A stretch of 62,281 nucleotides of DNA from an uncultured Lachnospiraceae bacterium (GTDB lineage Bacteria; Bacillota; Clostridia; Lachnospirales; Lachnospiraceae), in the NCBI GenBank assembly GCA_902800325.1, contig CADCDW010000005.1:7030-69310 (forward strand). The letters are read 5' to 3'. Under the pieces are notes generated by a model. That model saw only the letters and a list, made by a program, of their open reading frames with translations. It ran no database searches and had not been told where the DNA came from. Shown in pieces: positions 1 to 8,370 of this stretch. A program made the position numbers and the translations under genes. The number at the start of each line of letters is the position of its first letter. Positions within the stretch are counted from its first letter, which is position 1.

Positions 1-168
1 ACTGATGGCGCAACGGGAACCGGTCAGTGGTGGTTACGCTGTCCGAGTGATTTTCAGGCTAATCAGGAATTTACATCTATAATAGATGTGTACGGTAATT
101 TTAACGCAAGCCAAAAAGATATGGGTAATACCGTAAGACCTGCAATGTGGATCAGTATACCGCAATAA
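1..168 (+). CDS. DUF6273-type protein, C-terminal fragment
   Basis: An open frame runs in from the left edge and ends at TAA 166-168, giving 55 residues. It carries WWLRCP near its start and VRPAMWI near its end, the signature pair of the DUF6273 domain found in secreted or surface proteins of Lachnospiraceae. The upstream part lies outside the window, so start, signal peptide and other domains cannot be judged. Function is unknown for the family. Confidence 0.72.
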   Translation, partial: TDGATGTGQWWLRCPSDFQANQEFTSIIDVYGNFNASQKDMGNTVRPAMWISIPQ

Positions 169-356
169 TGAGGTTATGGTAAATGATTCCGATATCTGAT
201 TCCGAATAGTTGACATAGAAATAATTACAGAGATATAATATAGCTCGGTATAGGGTGTGACTTTTTGCATTCTAAAAAATAATATATTTATGGCAAGAAA
301 AAAACATGATATTTTTTTACCACATCAATTATGAAAAAGCAGAATATTTTTGAGTT

Positions 357-451
357 AAGCGAGATTTAGTCCGCCAGGAACGAAGAACCTGACGGACTGA
401 TTATAAGAAAAGCAAGATTTAGTCCGCCAGGAACGAAAAACCTGACGGACT
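357..451. repeat. two direct copies of a 42-bp hairpin repeat
   Basis: Units at 357-398 and 410-451 are nearly identical. Each contains AGTCCGCCAGG and CCTGACGGACT flanking a 9-nt A-rich loop, an 11-bp stem with one C/A mismatch that is the same in both copies. They may act as tandem terminators or be a mobile palindromic repeat; neither is followed by a long T tract. Confidence 0.75.
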
Positions 452-704
452 ATTTACGCAATAAACGTGTTTTAGTCTGTATCAAGTTTTATAATGTGAC
501 ATATGAATAGGTAAAATTGTTGTAATAGATCACACATGAACTTTAAACAGATTATATGCTAAATCTCCATATGATTTATAGACAGGTTGCGTGAAGATAT
601 ACTTGATATTTATCTTTATCTATTATTTAATGAGGCCTTTTTTATACTTATTCAATAATTTATGTTAGGTTAATCACGTGGTTTTTCTAGATGGCTACAT
701 CAAA

Positions 705-1003
705 GTTTCAAAAGAAGCAAAAACCGGTAACAAGAGAAGAAAAAACCGCAGAGTATGTTACCGGCTCAAAGGAAATTAAGGATTCAAAAGAAGCAAAACC
801 GGTAACAAAAGAAGCAAAAACGAGGAGTATGTTACCGGCTCAAAGGAAATTAAGGATTCAAAAGAAGCAAAATCGGTAACAAAAGAAGCAAAAACGAGGA
901 GTATGTTACCGGCTCAAAGGAAATTAAGGATTCAAAAGAAGCAAAACCGGTAACAAAAGAAGCAAAACCGCAGAGTATGTTACCGGCTCAAAGGAAATTA
1001 AAG
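705..1003. repeat. 74-bp tandem repeat, four copies
   Basis: The core CCGGCTCAAAGG recurs at 761, 835, 909 and 983, a spacing of exactly 74 bp. Each unit also holds CCGGTAAC and its reverse complement GTTACCGG about 28 nt apart, so every unit can form a hairpin. The period is not a multiple of three, which argues against a protein repeat. Confidence 0.85.
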
Positions 1004-1076
1004 CTAAATTATATCATACTTATTTTTGTTTTTTTACCTTTAAAAAAAAGCGATAATTAGTTTGATGCAACTCGCA

Positions 1077-1269
1077 ATTTACCTATAAGCATGCAAGATT
1101 CTTCCGTTCTTATAGGTAATTTATTCGATAATCTGGCTGAAATAATGTATAAATTACCTATAAAAATACTATAAAGAGCTTTGATTATAGGTAAAAGTTC
1201 GGTTTACTTATCTGATTTGATTCCAAAATTACCTATAAGACCCTTATATATGGCGTACCTTATAGGGAA
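1077..1269. repeat. three hairpins sharing a TTACCTATAA stem
   Basis: Inverted pairs TTACCTATAAG/CTTATAGGTAA lie at 1077-1121, 1154-1194 and 1229-1269. The stem is conserved while the roughly 18-21-nt loops differ. The third copy has a mismatch in its 3' arm. Confidence 0.75.
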
Positions 1270-1310
1270 AGAAATTGTTTGAAATTGAATGGGTTAATAT
1301 TTAAAATAGG

Positions 1311-1431
1311 ATGCGGCTAACAGAACGCAAGAAAACACCCCTATTTATAGCCGTATTCAAGTAACTTCAGGAAAAATAAGCAGATTATGGCTAACAGAAC
1401 ACAAGAAAATGTCTCAATTTATAGCCATATG
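1311..1431. repeat. two related hairpins with a covarying base pair
   Basis: Copy one (1311-1356) and copy two (1385-1431) share GGCTAACAGAAC, an A-rich loop and TTTATAGCC. Where copy one has a C-G pair in the stem (GCGGCTA/TAGCCG), copy two has T-A (TATGGCTA/TAGCCATA), so pairing is kept despite change. Confidence 0.65.
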
Positions 1432-1579
1432 TTTAAAATCACAAGAAATAGGAAGTATATAACACATATACATCACATATACATCACATATGCATCATAT
1501 ATACAACATATATACATCACGAGAAGTCAGTCTCGTACATACCGCTCTATAATTGACCATTCCCCCTTTAAACCGAAGT

Positions 1580-2278
1580 TTATTCTGCATCTTCCGGTGT
1601 TGCTTCTGGGAGAGGTACGTCGGTTGAATTGATCATAGCGGCATCGATTTTTAAGAAATCACGTTCGCTGATGTAGTAGGTGTCGCCGTCAACTACGATT
1701 TCAACGGTTACTGTTACCGGGTCTGCGTAGGTCATATTTAATGCGGCATTGTTTAAGATTTCAAGCATGCCGGTTGAAAATTCAGTTTCGTATTGGACAA
1801 GGGTATAGTCGTTGTAGTCACCTCTTGCTACGCCTTCATTGAACTTATTGACGTAGTTGGTAACATCCTCAGAGGACTGTGCAAAAATATTAATTGGAGA
1901 GATTGTTACATCAACAAGGTAAACACTTCCGTCTTTGCGCGCAGGAGAAACCTTGTAATTAACCTTTCCGTAAATATTTTTGGCGAGAGCTATATAGTCA
2001 TCCATCATTTCAGATGCATCAGAAATAGTTATGCCGTAATAAGTTAGGATATTGTTGGCAAGAAGCTCTGCGTTGGCCTCATAAAGGGCATCTGCATCCT
2101 CTTTGTTGGCACCGGTTGATTTAATGTATTCTTCAGATACACCCAGGTAATTAATTGCAATGAGACTCTTGACGTACTCCTGATATTTTTTTTCGGGCTT
2201 GCTGCCGCAAGAGCATAAGGAAGCCGTAAGCATCAGACAAAGTAATAAAGATAAATATTTCTTAAATTTAATATTCAT
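1580..2278 (-). CDS. putative lipoprotein of unknown function
   Basis: 232 residues. The start at 2278 is preferred over an upstream in-frame ATG because a GAGGT ribosome site lies just upstream and because the protein then begins with a clean lipoprotein signal: MNIKFKKYLSLLLCLMLTAS followed by LCSC-GS, with Cys in the lipobox position. The mature part is acidic and probably helical in its first half (KYQEYVKSLIAINYLGVSEE) with strand-like segments later (VTVTVEIVVDGDTYYISERD). It resembles small Clostridia lipoproteins of the DUF5105 kind in outline only. It should be anchored on the outer face of the membrane. It is transcribed away from the next gene, so 2279-2520 is a divergent promoter region. 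Confidence 0.75.
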   Translation of the reverse strand: MNIKFKKYLSLLLCLMLTASLCSCGSKPEKKYQEYVKSLIAINYLGVSEEYIKSTGANKEDADALYEANAELLANNILTYYGITISDASEMMDDYIALAKNIYGKVNYKVSPARKDGSVYLVDVTISPINIFAQSSEDVTNYVNKFNEGVARGDYNDYTLVQYETEFSTGMLEILNNAALNMTYADPVTVTVEIVVDGDTYYISERDFLKIDAAMINSTDVPLPEATPEDAE

Positions 2279-2520
2279 AGAAAAAACCTCACATAATATA
2301 ATGTAAATGCGCGTAACTGCACATATATCAAAAAAGAATAAATAATCTGCATTCGCCAATTCATTGTATCACAGAAAATAAATAAAAGCGATAGAAAAAT
2401 ATAATTAATCAGATTATTTAAAAAAATGAGTGCATATTGTCATTTCGTGTGATATAATCTTGTATATGATTTTAATCACATTAAGAATTGTTATGTAAAG
2501 GTGAAAGGGGAACAGTTAGT

Positions 2521-3339
2521 ATGGAGTTACAGATAAAAACAGCGTCATTTGGTGGATATGATAAGAAAGCTACAGAGCTTTATATCGAAGATTTAACTAA
2601 AGAGCACGAGAAGGAAGTAGAAGAGTTAAAGGCAAATATATTAAAGCTTAGCGAGTCGGTTAAGAATCTTCATACTATGAGAGAAGTAAATTTAAATGAA
2701 TCAAGCAGCACTATAGATAATCTTAAGCAGGTAAATGATGAGCTTCAGGTAGAGCTTACTCAGATGAAAGATCAGTTAGAGACATATAAATCAAGAGAAG
2801 AAGAGTCAGCTATGAGATATGAGTCAATTTCCAGAACTCTTCTTCAGGCAAGAGAAAGTGCTGATTCTCTTATGGCAGAGACGCAGAAAGAGTGTAAGAC
2901 ACTTACTGAGGAGACCAATGCAGAGTGTCAGAGACTTGCAGATGAGACCAACGCAGAGTGTGAGAGGCTCAGAAATGAAACTCAGTCAGCATGTGACCAG
3001 TTAAATGCCGAAACACAGAGTGCTTGTCAGGAGTTAAGAGAAACAACTTATGCTGATTGTGAAGAATTAAAGCGTACAGCAAAGGAAGAGACAGATACAC
3101 TCAGGGAGGAAACAGAATATAACTGTCGTGTTCTTACCGAACAGACCAATGCCGAGTGTGAGGAGATGAAGAATCAGGCAAGAGTAGAGGCTTACAATAC
3201 AAGGATGTCTATTAAGAAAGAGTGTGAGAGTGTAAGTGAGTATATGAATACACTTCTTAAGTCTGTTGAAAATGTAGTTACAGCATGTAATGAAACAAAG
3301 GCAGTTGCAGATCAGGCATTTCCTAATTTGGAAAGATAA
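2521..3339 (+). CDS. long coiled-coil protein with 11-residue cysteine repeat
   Basis: 272 residues, no signal peptide or membrane segment. The ATG at 2521 is chosen because AAAGGGGAA sits about 8 nt upstream; an earlier in-frame ATG lacks such a site. The N-terminal segment (MELQIKTASFGGYDKK) recalls DivIVA/GpsB-like starts, but I cannot assign the family. Residues about 30-110 form ordinary coiled coil. Residues about 120-235 consist of consecutive 11-residue units of the type C-x-x-L-x-x-E-T-x-x-x, with Cys recurring every 11 residues in most of them. Hendecads normally give a right-handed or straightened coil, and the spacing would line the cysteines along one face. Cytoplasmic cytoskeletal or scaffold role is inference. 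A terminator hairpin follows at 3365. Confidence 0.8.
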   Translation: MELQIKTASFGGYDKKATELYIEDLTKEHEKEVEELKANILKLSESVKNLHTMREVNLNESSSTIDNLKQVNDELQVELTQMKDQLETYKSREEESAMRYESISRTLLQARESADSLMAETQKECKTLTEETNAECQRLADETNAECERLRNETQSACDQLNAETQSACQELRETTYADCEELKRTAKEETDTLREETEYNCRVLTEQTNAECEEMKNQARVEAYNTRMSIKKECESVSEYMNTLLKSVENVVTACNETKAVADQAFPNLER

Positions 3340-3364
3340 TTTATAGCGAAGATAATTTATCATG

Positions 3365-3400
3365 TGGCTGTTGCATATCATATGCAGCAGCCATTTTATA
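3365..3400 (+). terminator. intrinsic terminator after coiled-coil gene
   Basis: TGGCTGTTGCATAT pairs with ATATGCAGCAGCCA (14 bp, one G-T pair) and is followed by TTTTA. Confidence 0.75.
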
Positions 3401-3425
3401 ACAAAACCGATAAATATATATATTT

Positions 3426-3710
3426 AAAGAATATAACTTAAGGAAATATAATTTTAGAAAATATAACATTTAAGAAAAATAACTTAAGAAAAAATAACTT
3501 TAGAAAATATAACTTAAGGAAATATAACTTAAGAAAAAATAACTTTAGAAAATATAACTTAAGGAAATATAACTTAAGAAAATATAACTTTAGAAAATAT
3601 AACTTAAGGAAATATAACTTAAGGAAATATAACTTAAGGAAATATAACTTAAGAAAATATAACTTTAAGAAATATACCTTTTAAGAAATATATATTTAAG
3701 GAATATATCT
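3426..3710. repeat. 15-bp AT-rich minisatellite
   Basis: Roughly 17 or more copies of a 15-bp unit of the type AAATATAACTTAAGG, with variants containing CTTTAGA or AAATAAC. Because the unit is a multiple of three, one frame stays open through most of the array (K-Y-N-L-R type pentapeptides), but it has no start codon. Most units contain the palindrome CTTAAG. It fills the 3340-3758 gap together with the terminator. Confidence 0.85.
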
Positions 3711-3758
3711 TTTTGAAACTGGTAATGGTTTAAATGTACAATTATGGGAGGAAGTAAA

Positions 3759-5534
3759 ATGCTTTTTGAAAATAAGTATCTTTTAAAAGCTATAAGCAAA
3801 TCGGGTTATGTTGTTATTGTAAAAGAATATATGCCGGATGATGATAAATTTGCTTTGAAATACATTTCTCCGAATTCTGCTATAATCGGTATGAATCATG
3901 AGATGATCAGCAAGGGCTTAAAGCTTACGGATGATTATATATTTCCGGAAGACAGGGATAAGGTTAAAGCAGTTGTAAGAGATGCGATAGAAAGCAAGGT
4001 AAAAGACTATGTCCATAGTTATCGAATGGTAGGGGATAATGGCGAATTATATAATGTTACCAATGAGATAAGTATATCAGAAGGAAAAGATGGCAATATA
4101 ATATTGGAATGTTATATTTCCAAGGATGGAGAAAAGAAAGAAAAAAAGAAAAAAAATGAAGGACATGGAAAAAAGCACAAGAAGTCTGAAAATGCAGAGG
4201 AAGGCTACGAACTTATAAAAAATGATGAAAAGATGGAGGCTGCGCTTGCGGCATTTTCTGATATGACAGGGCTTTATTCGGCGTATGTCGACCTGGATGG
4301 AAAAATGATATATAATCCAACAGGCCCTGATGCTAATCTTGGAGTTTTTTATGATTCTTTGGAAAATCCAAAATCCAAAGAAGCGTTTTGTGAGCATAGA
4401 GATGATATATTTGAAACGGGCGAACCATCTGTAAGACCGATGATAGAACCGTGGCATGGCAACGTTTTTGGAGCGCCGATAAGACAAAATGGCAAGATAA
4501 TCGCTATATGGATTATAGCATCTTATACCGAAGACGAAAATGAGAGGTTGAGAAAATTATTTCAGGATTTTTGCGATATAGCCGAGCTTATATCTGATTA
4601 TGTTGAAAAAAAGCTTTCCGCAGAGATAGAGATTGCAAAGACAAAAGGAGTAGGCGCAAAGCTTCGCGAGGAACTTGCAGGTCAAAATATCATGACCAAT
4701 GCGCTTTCGAAGATAAACAGTAATCTTTATAATTCAATCAATGAGGTTATCGAAGAGACACTGGGAGATGTATGTACGCACTTAAATCTTGGAGAAGCCT
4801 TTGTATATACACGTTCCAAGCACAATGTTAAAGAGTACAAGATAAGAAATTACTGTAATATAAGTGGCAGAGAACCGGATACGGATTTGCTGGAAACATT
4901 GTCTGCAAATATGTATATAGTAGAACAAAATATAAAAAACGGCGGAGGCATCCACCTTGTAGACAACGCCAATTATACAAGAGAAACCAAGCTTAGTATT
5001 ATGAGATATAATCTGAAGGCAGTGGTTGCTTATCCTATATATGTAAAGGGTAAGCTCAATGGTGTGGTATTTTTTGCGGAAGATAGAAATGAGCGTGTTT
5101 TCTCAAAGGAAGAATTAAGATTTTTGAAGAGTATAACTCTTATTATTCAAAATATGATAGAAAACGCTGTAGGTGACGATAATGTCAGAAATGTGAATAA
5201 ACATCTGATAGAAACATACAATAACTTTGATGTGGGAGTGTTTGTAAGAGATGCTTATTCAGGTGAGGTATTGTTCTCCAATAAAAAGATGAATGAGCTG
5301 GTGGGCTTTGAATTTGTCGGAACTGACAGCAGGATTCTGGTAAATGATTTACACGACAGGTTTGACGGTATAGCAACTATGAGAAAACCATTTATTAATA
5401 AGGAAAAGGTTGCTAACTGGAGGAGTTATATCCAAAAGCTGGATCAGATTATGGACATAACGGAAATTAAGATGGAATGGCTTGACGGAGAGCCTGCATC
5501 CTTGATTATAATGAGAAAAGCTAATGATTTATAA
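3759..5534 (+). CDS. PAS-PocR-GAF sensor protein without output domain
   Basis: 591 residues. The ATG at 3759 is preferred because GGGAGG lies 8 nt before it; the ATG at 3744 overlaps that site. The N-terminal 115 residues look like a PAS fold (FPEDRDKVKAVVRDAIES followed by SYRMVGDNGELYNVTNEI). A lysine-rich linker at about 125-145 leads to a PocR-type sensory domain (about 150-285; FCEHRDDIFETGEPSVRP, then GNVFGAPI and AIWIIA). A short helix leads to a GAF domain (about 315-470; VVAYPIYVKGKLNGVVFFAE), and the C-terminal 110 residues resemble a second PAS domain (FDVGVFVRDAYSGEVLFSNK). No HATPase, GGDEF, HTH or methyl-accepting region is visible, so it probably works by protein contact. It stands 40 bp before mreB/mbl and may be co-transcribed with it. 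Confidence 0.78.
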   Translation: MLFENKYLLKAISKSGYVVIVKEYMPDDDKFALKYISPNSAIIGMNHEMISKGLKLTDDYIFPEDRDKVKAVVRDAIESKVKDYVHSYRMVGDNGELYNVTNEISISEGKDGNIILECYISKDGEKKEKKKKNEGHGKKHKKSENAEEGYELIKNDEKMEAALAAFSDMTGLYSAYVDLDGKMIYNPTGPDANLGVFYDSLENPKSKEAFCEHRDDIFETGEPSVRPMIEPWHGNVFGAPIRQNGKIIAIWIIASYTEDENERLRKLFQDFCDIAELISDYVEKKLSAEIEIAKTKGVGAKLREELAGQNIMTNALSKINSNLYNSINEVIEETLGDVCTHLNLGEAFVYTRSKHNVKEYKIRNYCNISGREPDTDLLETLSANMYIVEQNIKNGGGIHLVDNANYTRETKLSIMRYNLKAVVAYPIYVKGKLNGVVFFAEDRNERVFSKEELRFLKSITLIIQNMIENAVGDDNVRNVNKHLIETYNNFDVGVFVRDAYSGEVLFSNKKMNELVGFEFVGTDSRILVNDLHDRFDGIATMRKPFINKEKVANWRSYIQKLDQIMDITEIKMEWLDGEPASLIIMRKANDL

Positions 5535-5574
5535 AATATTGACGATATATATGATAGCGGGAAAGGAGTAAACG

Positions 5575-6564
5575 ATGGCAAGTTCAGATATAGGTATAGA
5601 TTTAGGAACAGCCAGCGTACTAGTCTATGTAAAAGGCAAGGGCGTAGTTTTGAGTGAACCCTCAGTCGTAGCATACGACAGAGATGCAGATAGAATAAAA
5701 GCTATTGGCGAGGAGGCCAGGCTGATGTTGGGAAGGACCCCGGGTAATATAGTGGCTGTAAGACCACTTAGACACGGGGTTATTTCTGATTCTACGATTA
5801 CCGAAAAGATGCTTAAATACTTTATCCAGAAAGCTGTTGGAAAAAGCTTTTTTGGAAGACGGCCAAGGATAAGCGTCTGCGTACCTTCGGGAGTAACCGA
5901 GGTAGAAAAGAAAGCAGTAGAATATGCTACTTATCAGGCAGGTGCAAGAGATGTATATATAATTGAGGAGCCGGTTGCTGCGGCGATCGGAGCAGGCATA
6001 GACATCTCCAGACCTTGCGGCAATATGATAGTGGATATAGGAGGCGGAACCTCTGATATAGCGGTTATTTCACTTGAAGGAACAGTTGTCGGAACATCGA
6101 TAAAGGTTGCCGGAGATGATTTTGACGAAGCGATAGTCAGATTTATGAGAAAAAGACATAATCTTCTTATCGGTGAAAGAACGGCTGAAGAAATAAAGAT
6201 AAATATCGGAACCTGTTATAAGAGACCTGAGAATATAACTATGGAGATAAGAGGAAGAAATCTGGTTACAGGCCTGCCTAAGACAGTAACTGTTTCATCA
6301 GATGAGACAGAGGAGGCACTTAGAGAGGTTACGGCTCAGATTGTGGATGCCGTACATTCGGTGCTTGAAAGAACACCTCCGGAGCTTGCGGCGGATATAG
6401 CCGACAGAGGTATAGTTCTTACAGGGGGCGGATCACTCTTACATGGACTTGAGGAGCTTATAGAGGAAAATACCGGTATAACAACCATGACTGCTGAAGA
6501 ACCGCTTACGGCAGTTGCTATAGGAACAGGTAAATATATCGAATTTTTAAGTGAGAAGAAGTAA
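5575..6564 (+). CDS. mreB: MreB/Mbl rod-shape actin homologue
   Basis: 329 residues, the normal family length. Actin-fold nucleotide motifs are intact: phosphate-1 GIDLGTASVLVY (about 6-17), phosphate-2 DIGGGTSDIAVI (about 154) and the adenosine-motif TGGGSLL (about 282). EEPVAAAIGAG is the usual connecting motif. The protein forms membrane-associated filaments that guide cell-wall elongation. GGAAAGGAG precedes the ATG. In Bacillus subtilis the mbl paralogue lies directly upstream of flhO and flhP, and the same order follows here, so Mbl-like is the better orthology guess; mreB and mbl cannot be told apart by eye. Confidence 0.93.
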   Translation: MASSDIGIDLGTASVLVYVKGKGVVLSEPSVVAYDRDADRIKAIGEEARLMLGRTPGNIVAVRPLRHGVISDSTITEKMLKYFIQKAVGKSFFGRRPRISVCVPSGVTEVEKKAVEYATYQAGARDVYIIEEPVAAAIGAGIDISRPCGNMIVDIGGGTSDIAVISLEGTVVGTSIKVAGDDFDEAIVRFMRKRHNLLIGERTAEEIKINIGTCYKRPENITMEIRGRNLVTGLPKTVTVSSDETEEALREVTAQIVDAVHSVLERTPPELAADIADRGIVLTGGGSLLHGLEELIEENTGITTMTAEEPLTAVAIGTGKYIEFLSEKK

Positions 6565-6642
6565 TTAGTGCAGCGTGGAGCGAGGGCGTGAGAAAAGTCA
6601 ATATATGCCGGAGTTTCCCGAAACATTTTAAGGAGTGATAGT

Positions 6643-7422
6643 ATGGTAAGAGGCCTTTATACAGCATGGACAGGACTTAGAAATGAAGAAAAACGTATGG
6701 ATGTTGTTACAAACAACATGGCCAACGCAGACACAACCGGATTTAAAAAGATAGATGCCACATCCCAATCCTTTGCAAGACAGCTTGCTGTTAAAATTGA
6801 TGACAACACAGAAGGACCCAATATAAAAAGAGGTATAGGCGGAGTTGCTCTCGGAACCAAGATTGGCGAGACTTTCTACGATATGTCACAAGGTGGATTT
6901 AGAGAAACCGGAGATGTTTATAATGTGGCCATAGGCGGCTCAGGCTTTTTTACCATAAGAATGACTGATAAAGAGGGTAATGCCCATATCAGATATACGC
7001 GTGACGGTGACTTTACAGTTACCAAAGAAGGATTTTTACAGACAAAGGACGGAGATTCCGTACTTGACGAAAATGGTAATCCTATACAGATACCAAATGC
7101 CAATTTTGTCGATGTGGCAATCAGCGAAACCGGAGATATATATGCCGACAACAATTATGTTGCAACCATAGGACTTACGGATTTTGAGAGCTATGACTTT
7201 TTGTCAAGCTATGGTGAAAATATGTATGAGGCGGTTGACGGGGCTACCGAGATACCTGCCAATGCATCGCTTACACAGGGATATCTTGAGATGTCCAATG
7301 TCAATATGGTAACTGAGATGGTAGATATGATAGCTATTACCAGAGCTTATGAAACCAACCAGAAGATGGTACAGACTATAGATGATATACTCGAAAAGAC
7401 AGTAACAATCGGTCAGGTATAA
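6643..7422 (+). CDS. flgF: flagellar hook-basal body rod protein, FlhO/FlgF type
   Basis: 259 residues. The N-terminus MVRGLYTAWTGLRNEEKRMD with NNMANADTTGFKK is the conserved rod/hook N-terminal helix and ANxxTxGFK motif. The C-terminus (YLEMSNVNMVTEMVDMIAIT and RAYETNQKMVQTID) is the matching axial C-terminal helix. Both ends form the coiled coil inside the rod; the middle (FTIRMTDKEG; YTRDGDFTVTKEGFL) is the FlgG/FlgE-like domain. TAAGGAGTG precedes the ATG. It lies between mreB and the FlgG paralogue, as flhO does in Bacillus. Confidence 0.9.
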   Translation: MVRGLYTAWTGLRNEEKRMDVVTNNMANADTTGFKKIDATSQSFARQLAVKIDDNTEGPNIKRGIGGVALGTKIGETFYDMSQGGFRETGDVYNVAIGGSGFFTIRMTDKEGNAHIRYTRDGDFTVTKEGFLQTKDGDSVLDENGNPIQIPNANFVDVAISETGDIYADNNYVATIGLTDFESYDFLSSYGENMYEAVDGATEIPANASLTQGYLEMSNVNMVTEMVDMIAITRAYETNQKMVQTIDDILEKTVTIGQV

Positions 7423-7524
7423 GGTTAAGCTGTGGAAAAATAAGCCGATAAATTATTTAGATGATTATAAATTACAGTATTGATTCGGTTATATCGGATA
7501 TAAATGGTCAGGAGGTACGGGATT

Positions 7525-8352
7525 ATGATGCGTTCACTATGGACTGCTGCGTCAGGTATGAGAGCACAGCAGACAAATGTAGATACAATAGCCAATAATG
7601 TAGCAAACGTTAACACAGCAGGATATAAAACACAGCAGGCAAGTTTTAAATCACTTTTATATCAGAATCTTCAGTCGCAGTCAACCAACAACGCAGGTGA
7701 CTTAAAACCGGTGGCTGCAGAAGTAGGACTTGGTTCGAGGACAGCAGCCATAACAAGTATGTTTACACAGGGTGAGCTTCTTGCGACAGAAGATCCATTT
7801 GCAGTAGCTATAGAAGGTGATGGTTTTTATCAGGTAAGAACACCTAACGGAGAATTGCAGTACACAAGAGACGGTAACTTCATAGTTTCACCTACTGCTA
7901 ATGGCAATCTCCTCTGTACTTCAGATGGATATCCGGTGCTTGATACCAACGGACAAAATATCCTTCTTCCTTTAAACAGAGTGGCTACGGATGTACAGAT
8001 AGATGATAACGGAAGATTTGGATTTGCAGGTGACGACGGAAATTTCCAGGCACTTTTAAACAATGGGCGTGAAGTAAGATTTGGATTATATCAGTTCAAT
8101 AACCCTGCAGGTTTACATAAAGAAGGCAATAACAACTTCTCAGTGACTCTTGCCTCCGGTGAAGCGGTTGCAGAACAGGGCAATGCAACACTTACGCCGA
8201 GTAAGACACATCAGTTTTACAGAGAAGGTTCAAATGTAGATGTAGCCAATGAAATGGTCAACCTCATCGTAGCTCAGAGAGCTTATGAAATGAACTCAAA
8301 AGCAATTCAGGCAACTGATGAGATGATGCAGCAGGCAAATAATCTTAGATAA
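7525..8352 (+). CDS. flgG: flagellar distal rod protein, FlgG/FlhP type
   Basis: 275 residues. Two adjacent ATGs at 7525 and 7528 share the AGGAGG site at 7510-7515; an earlier in-frame start at 7504 overlaps that site and is rejected. The N-terminus MMRSLWTAASGMRAQQTNVD with IANNVANVNTAGYK, the central YTRDGNFIVSPTANGNLLCT and the C-terminus NVDVANEMVNLIVAQRAYEM are close to FlgG. It builds the distal rod crossing the peptidoglycan. It is a paralogue of the preceding gene. Confidence 0.92.
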   Translation: MMRSLWTAASGMRAQQTNVDTIANNVANVNTAGYKTQQASFKSLLYQNLQSQSTNNAGDLKPVAAEVGLGSRTAAITSMFTQGELLATEDPFAVAIEGDGFYQVRTPNGELQYTRDGNFIVSPTANGNLLCTSDGYPVLDTNGQNILLPLNRVATDVQIDDNGRFGFAGDDGNFQALLNNGREVRFGLYQFNNPAGLHKEGNNNFSVTLASGEAVAEQGNATLTPSKTHQFYREGSNVDVANEMVNLIVAQRAYEMNSKAIQATDEMMQQANNLR

Positions 8353-8370
8353 TAATTTGTTTTGTTTTAA

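Larger units (their letters stand above)
169..1579. other. gene-free, repeat-rich intergenic region
   Basis: About 1.4 kb without a credible gene. It contains two AGTCCG hairpin repeats (357-451), a 74-bp tandem repeat (about 705-1003), three TTACCTATAA hairpins (1077-1269), two GGCTAACAGAAC hairpins (1311-1431) and a CA/TA-rich microsatellite (about 1455-1520). The two short open frames here (691-879 and 1387-1632) are made of repeat sequence and have no family resemblance. Confidence 0.7.

Noticed and set aside
691-879. 62-residue open frame in the 74-bp repeat
   Set aside because: It is composed only of the repeat, the period shifts the frame each unit, and no ribosome site or family resemblance exists.
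1387-1632. 81-residue open frame over the CA/TA microsatellite
   Set aside because: Low-complexity H/Y/I-rich translation that runs antisense into the lipoprotein gene.
3440-3690. Open frame of K-Y-N-L-R pentapeptides through the minisatellite
   Set aside because: No start codon of any kind with a ribosome site; interrupted at the 5' end by frameshifts; explained by a 15-bp period.
705-3710. CRISPR array
   Set aside because: The repeats are contiguous without unique spacers, and no cas genes are present.
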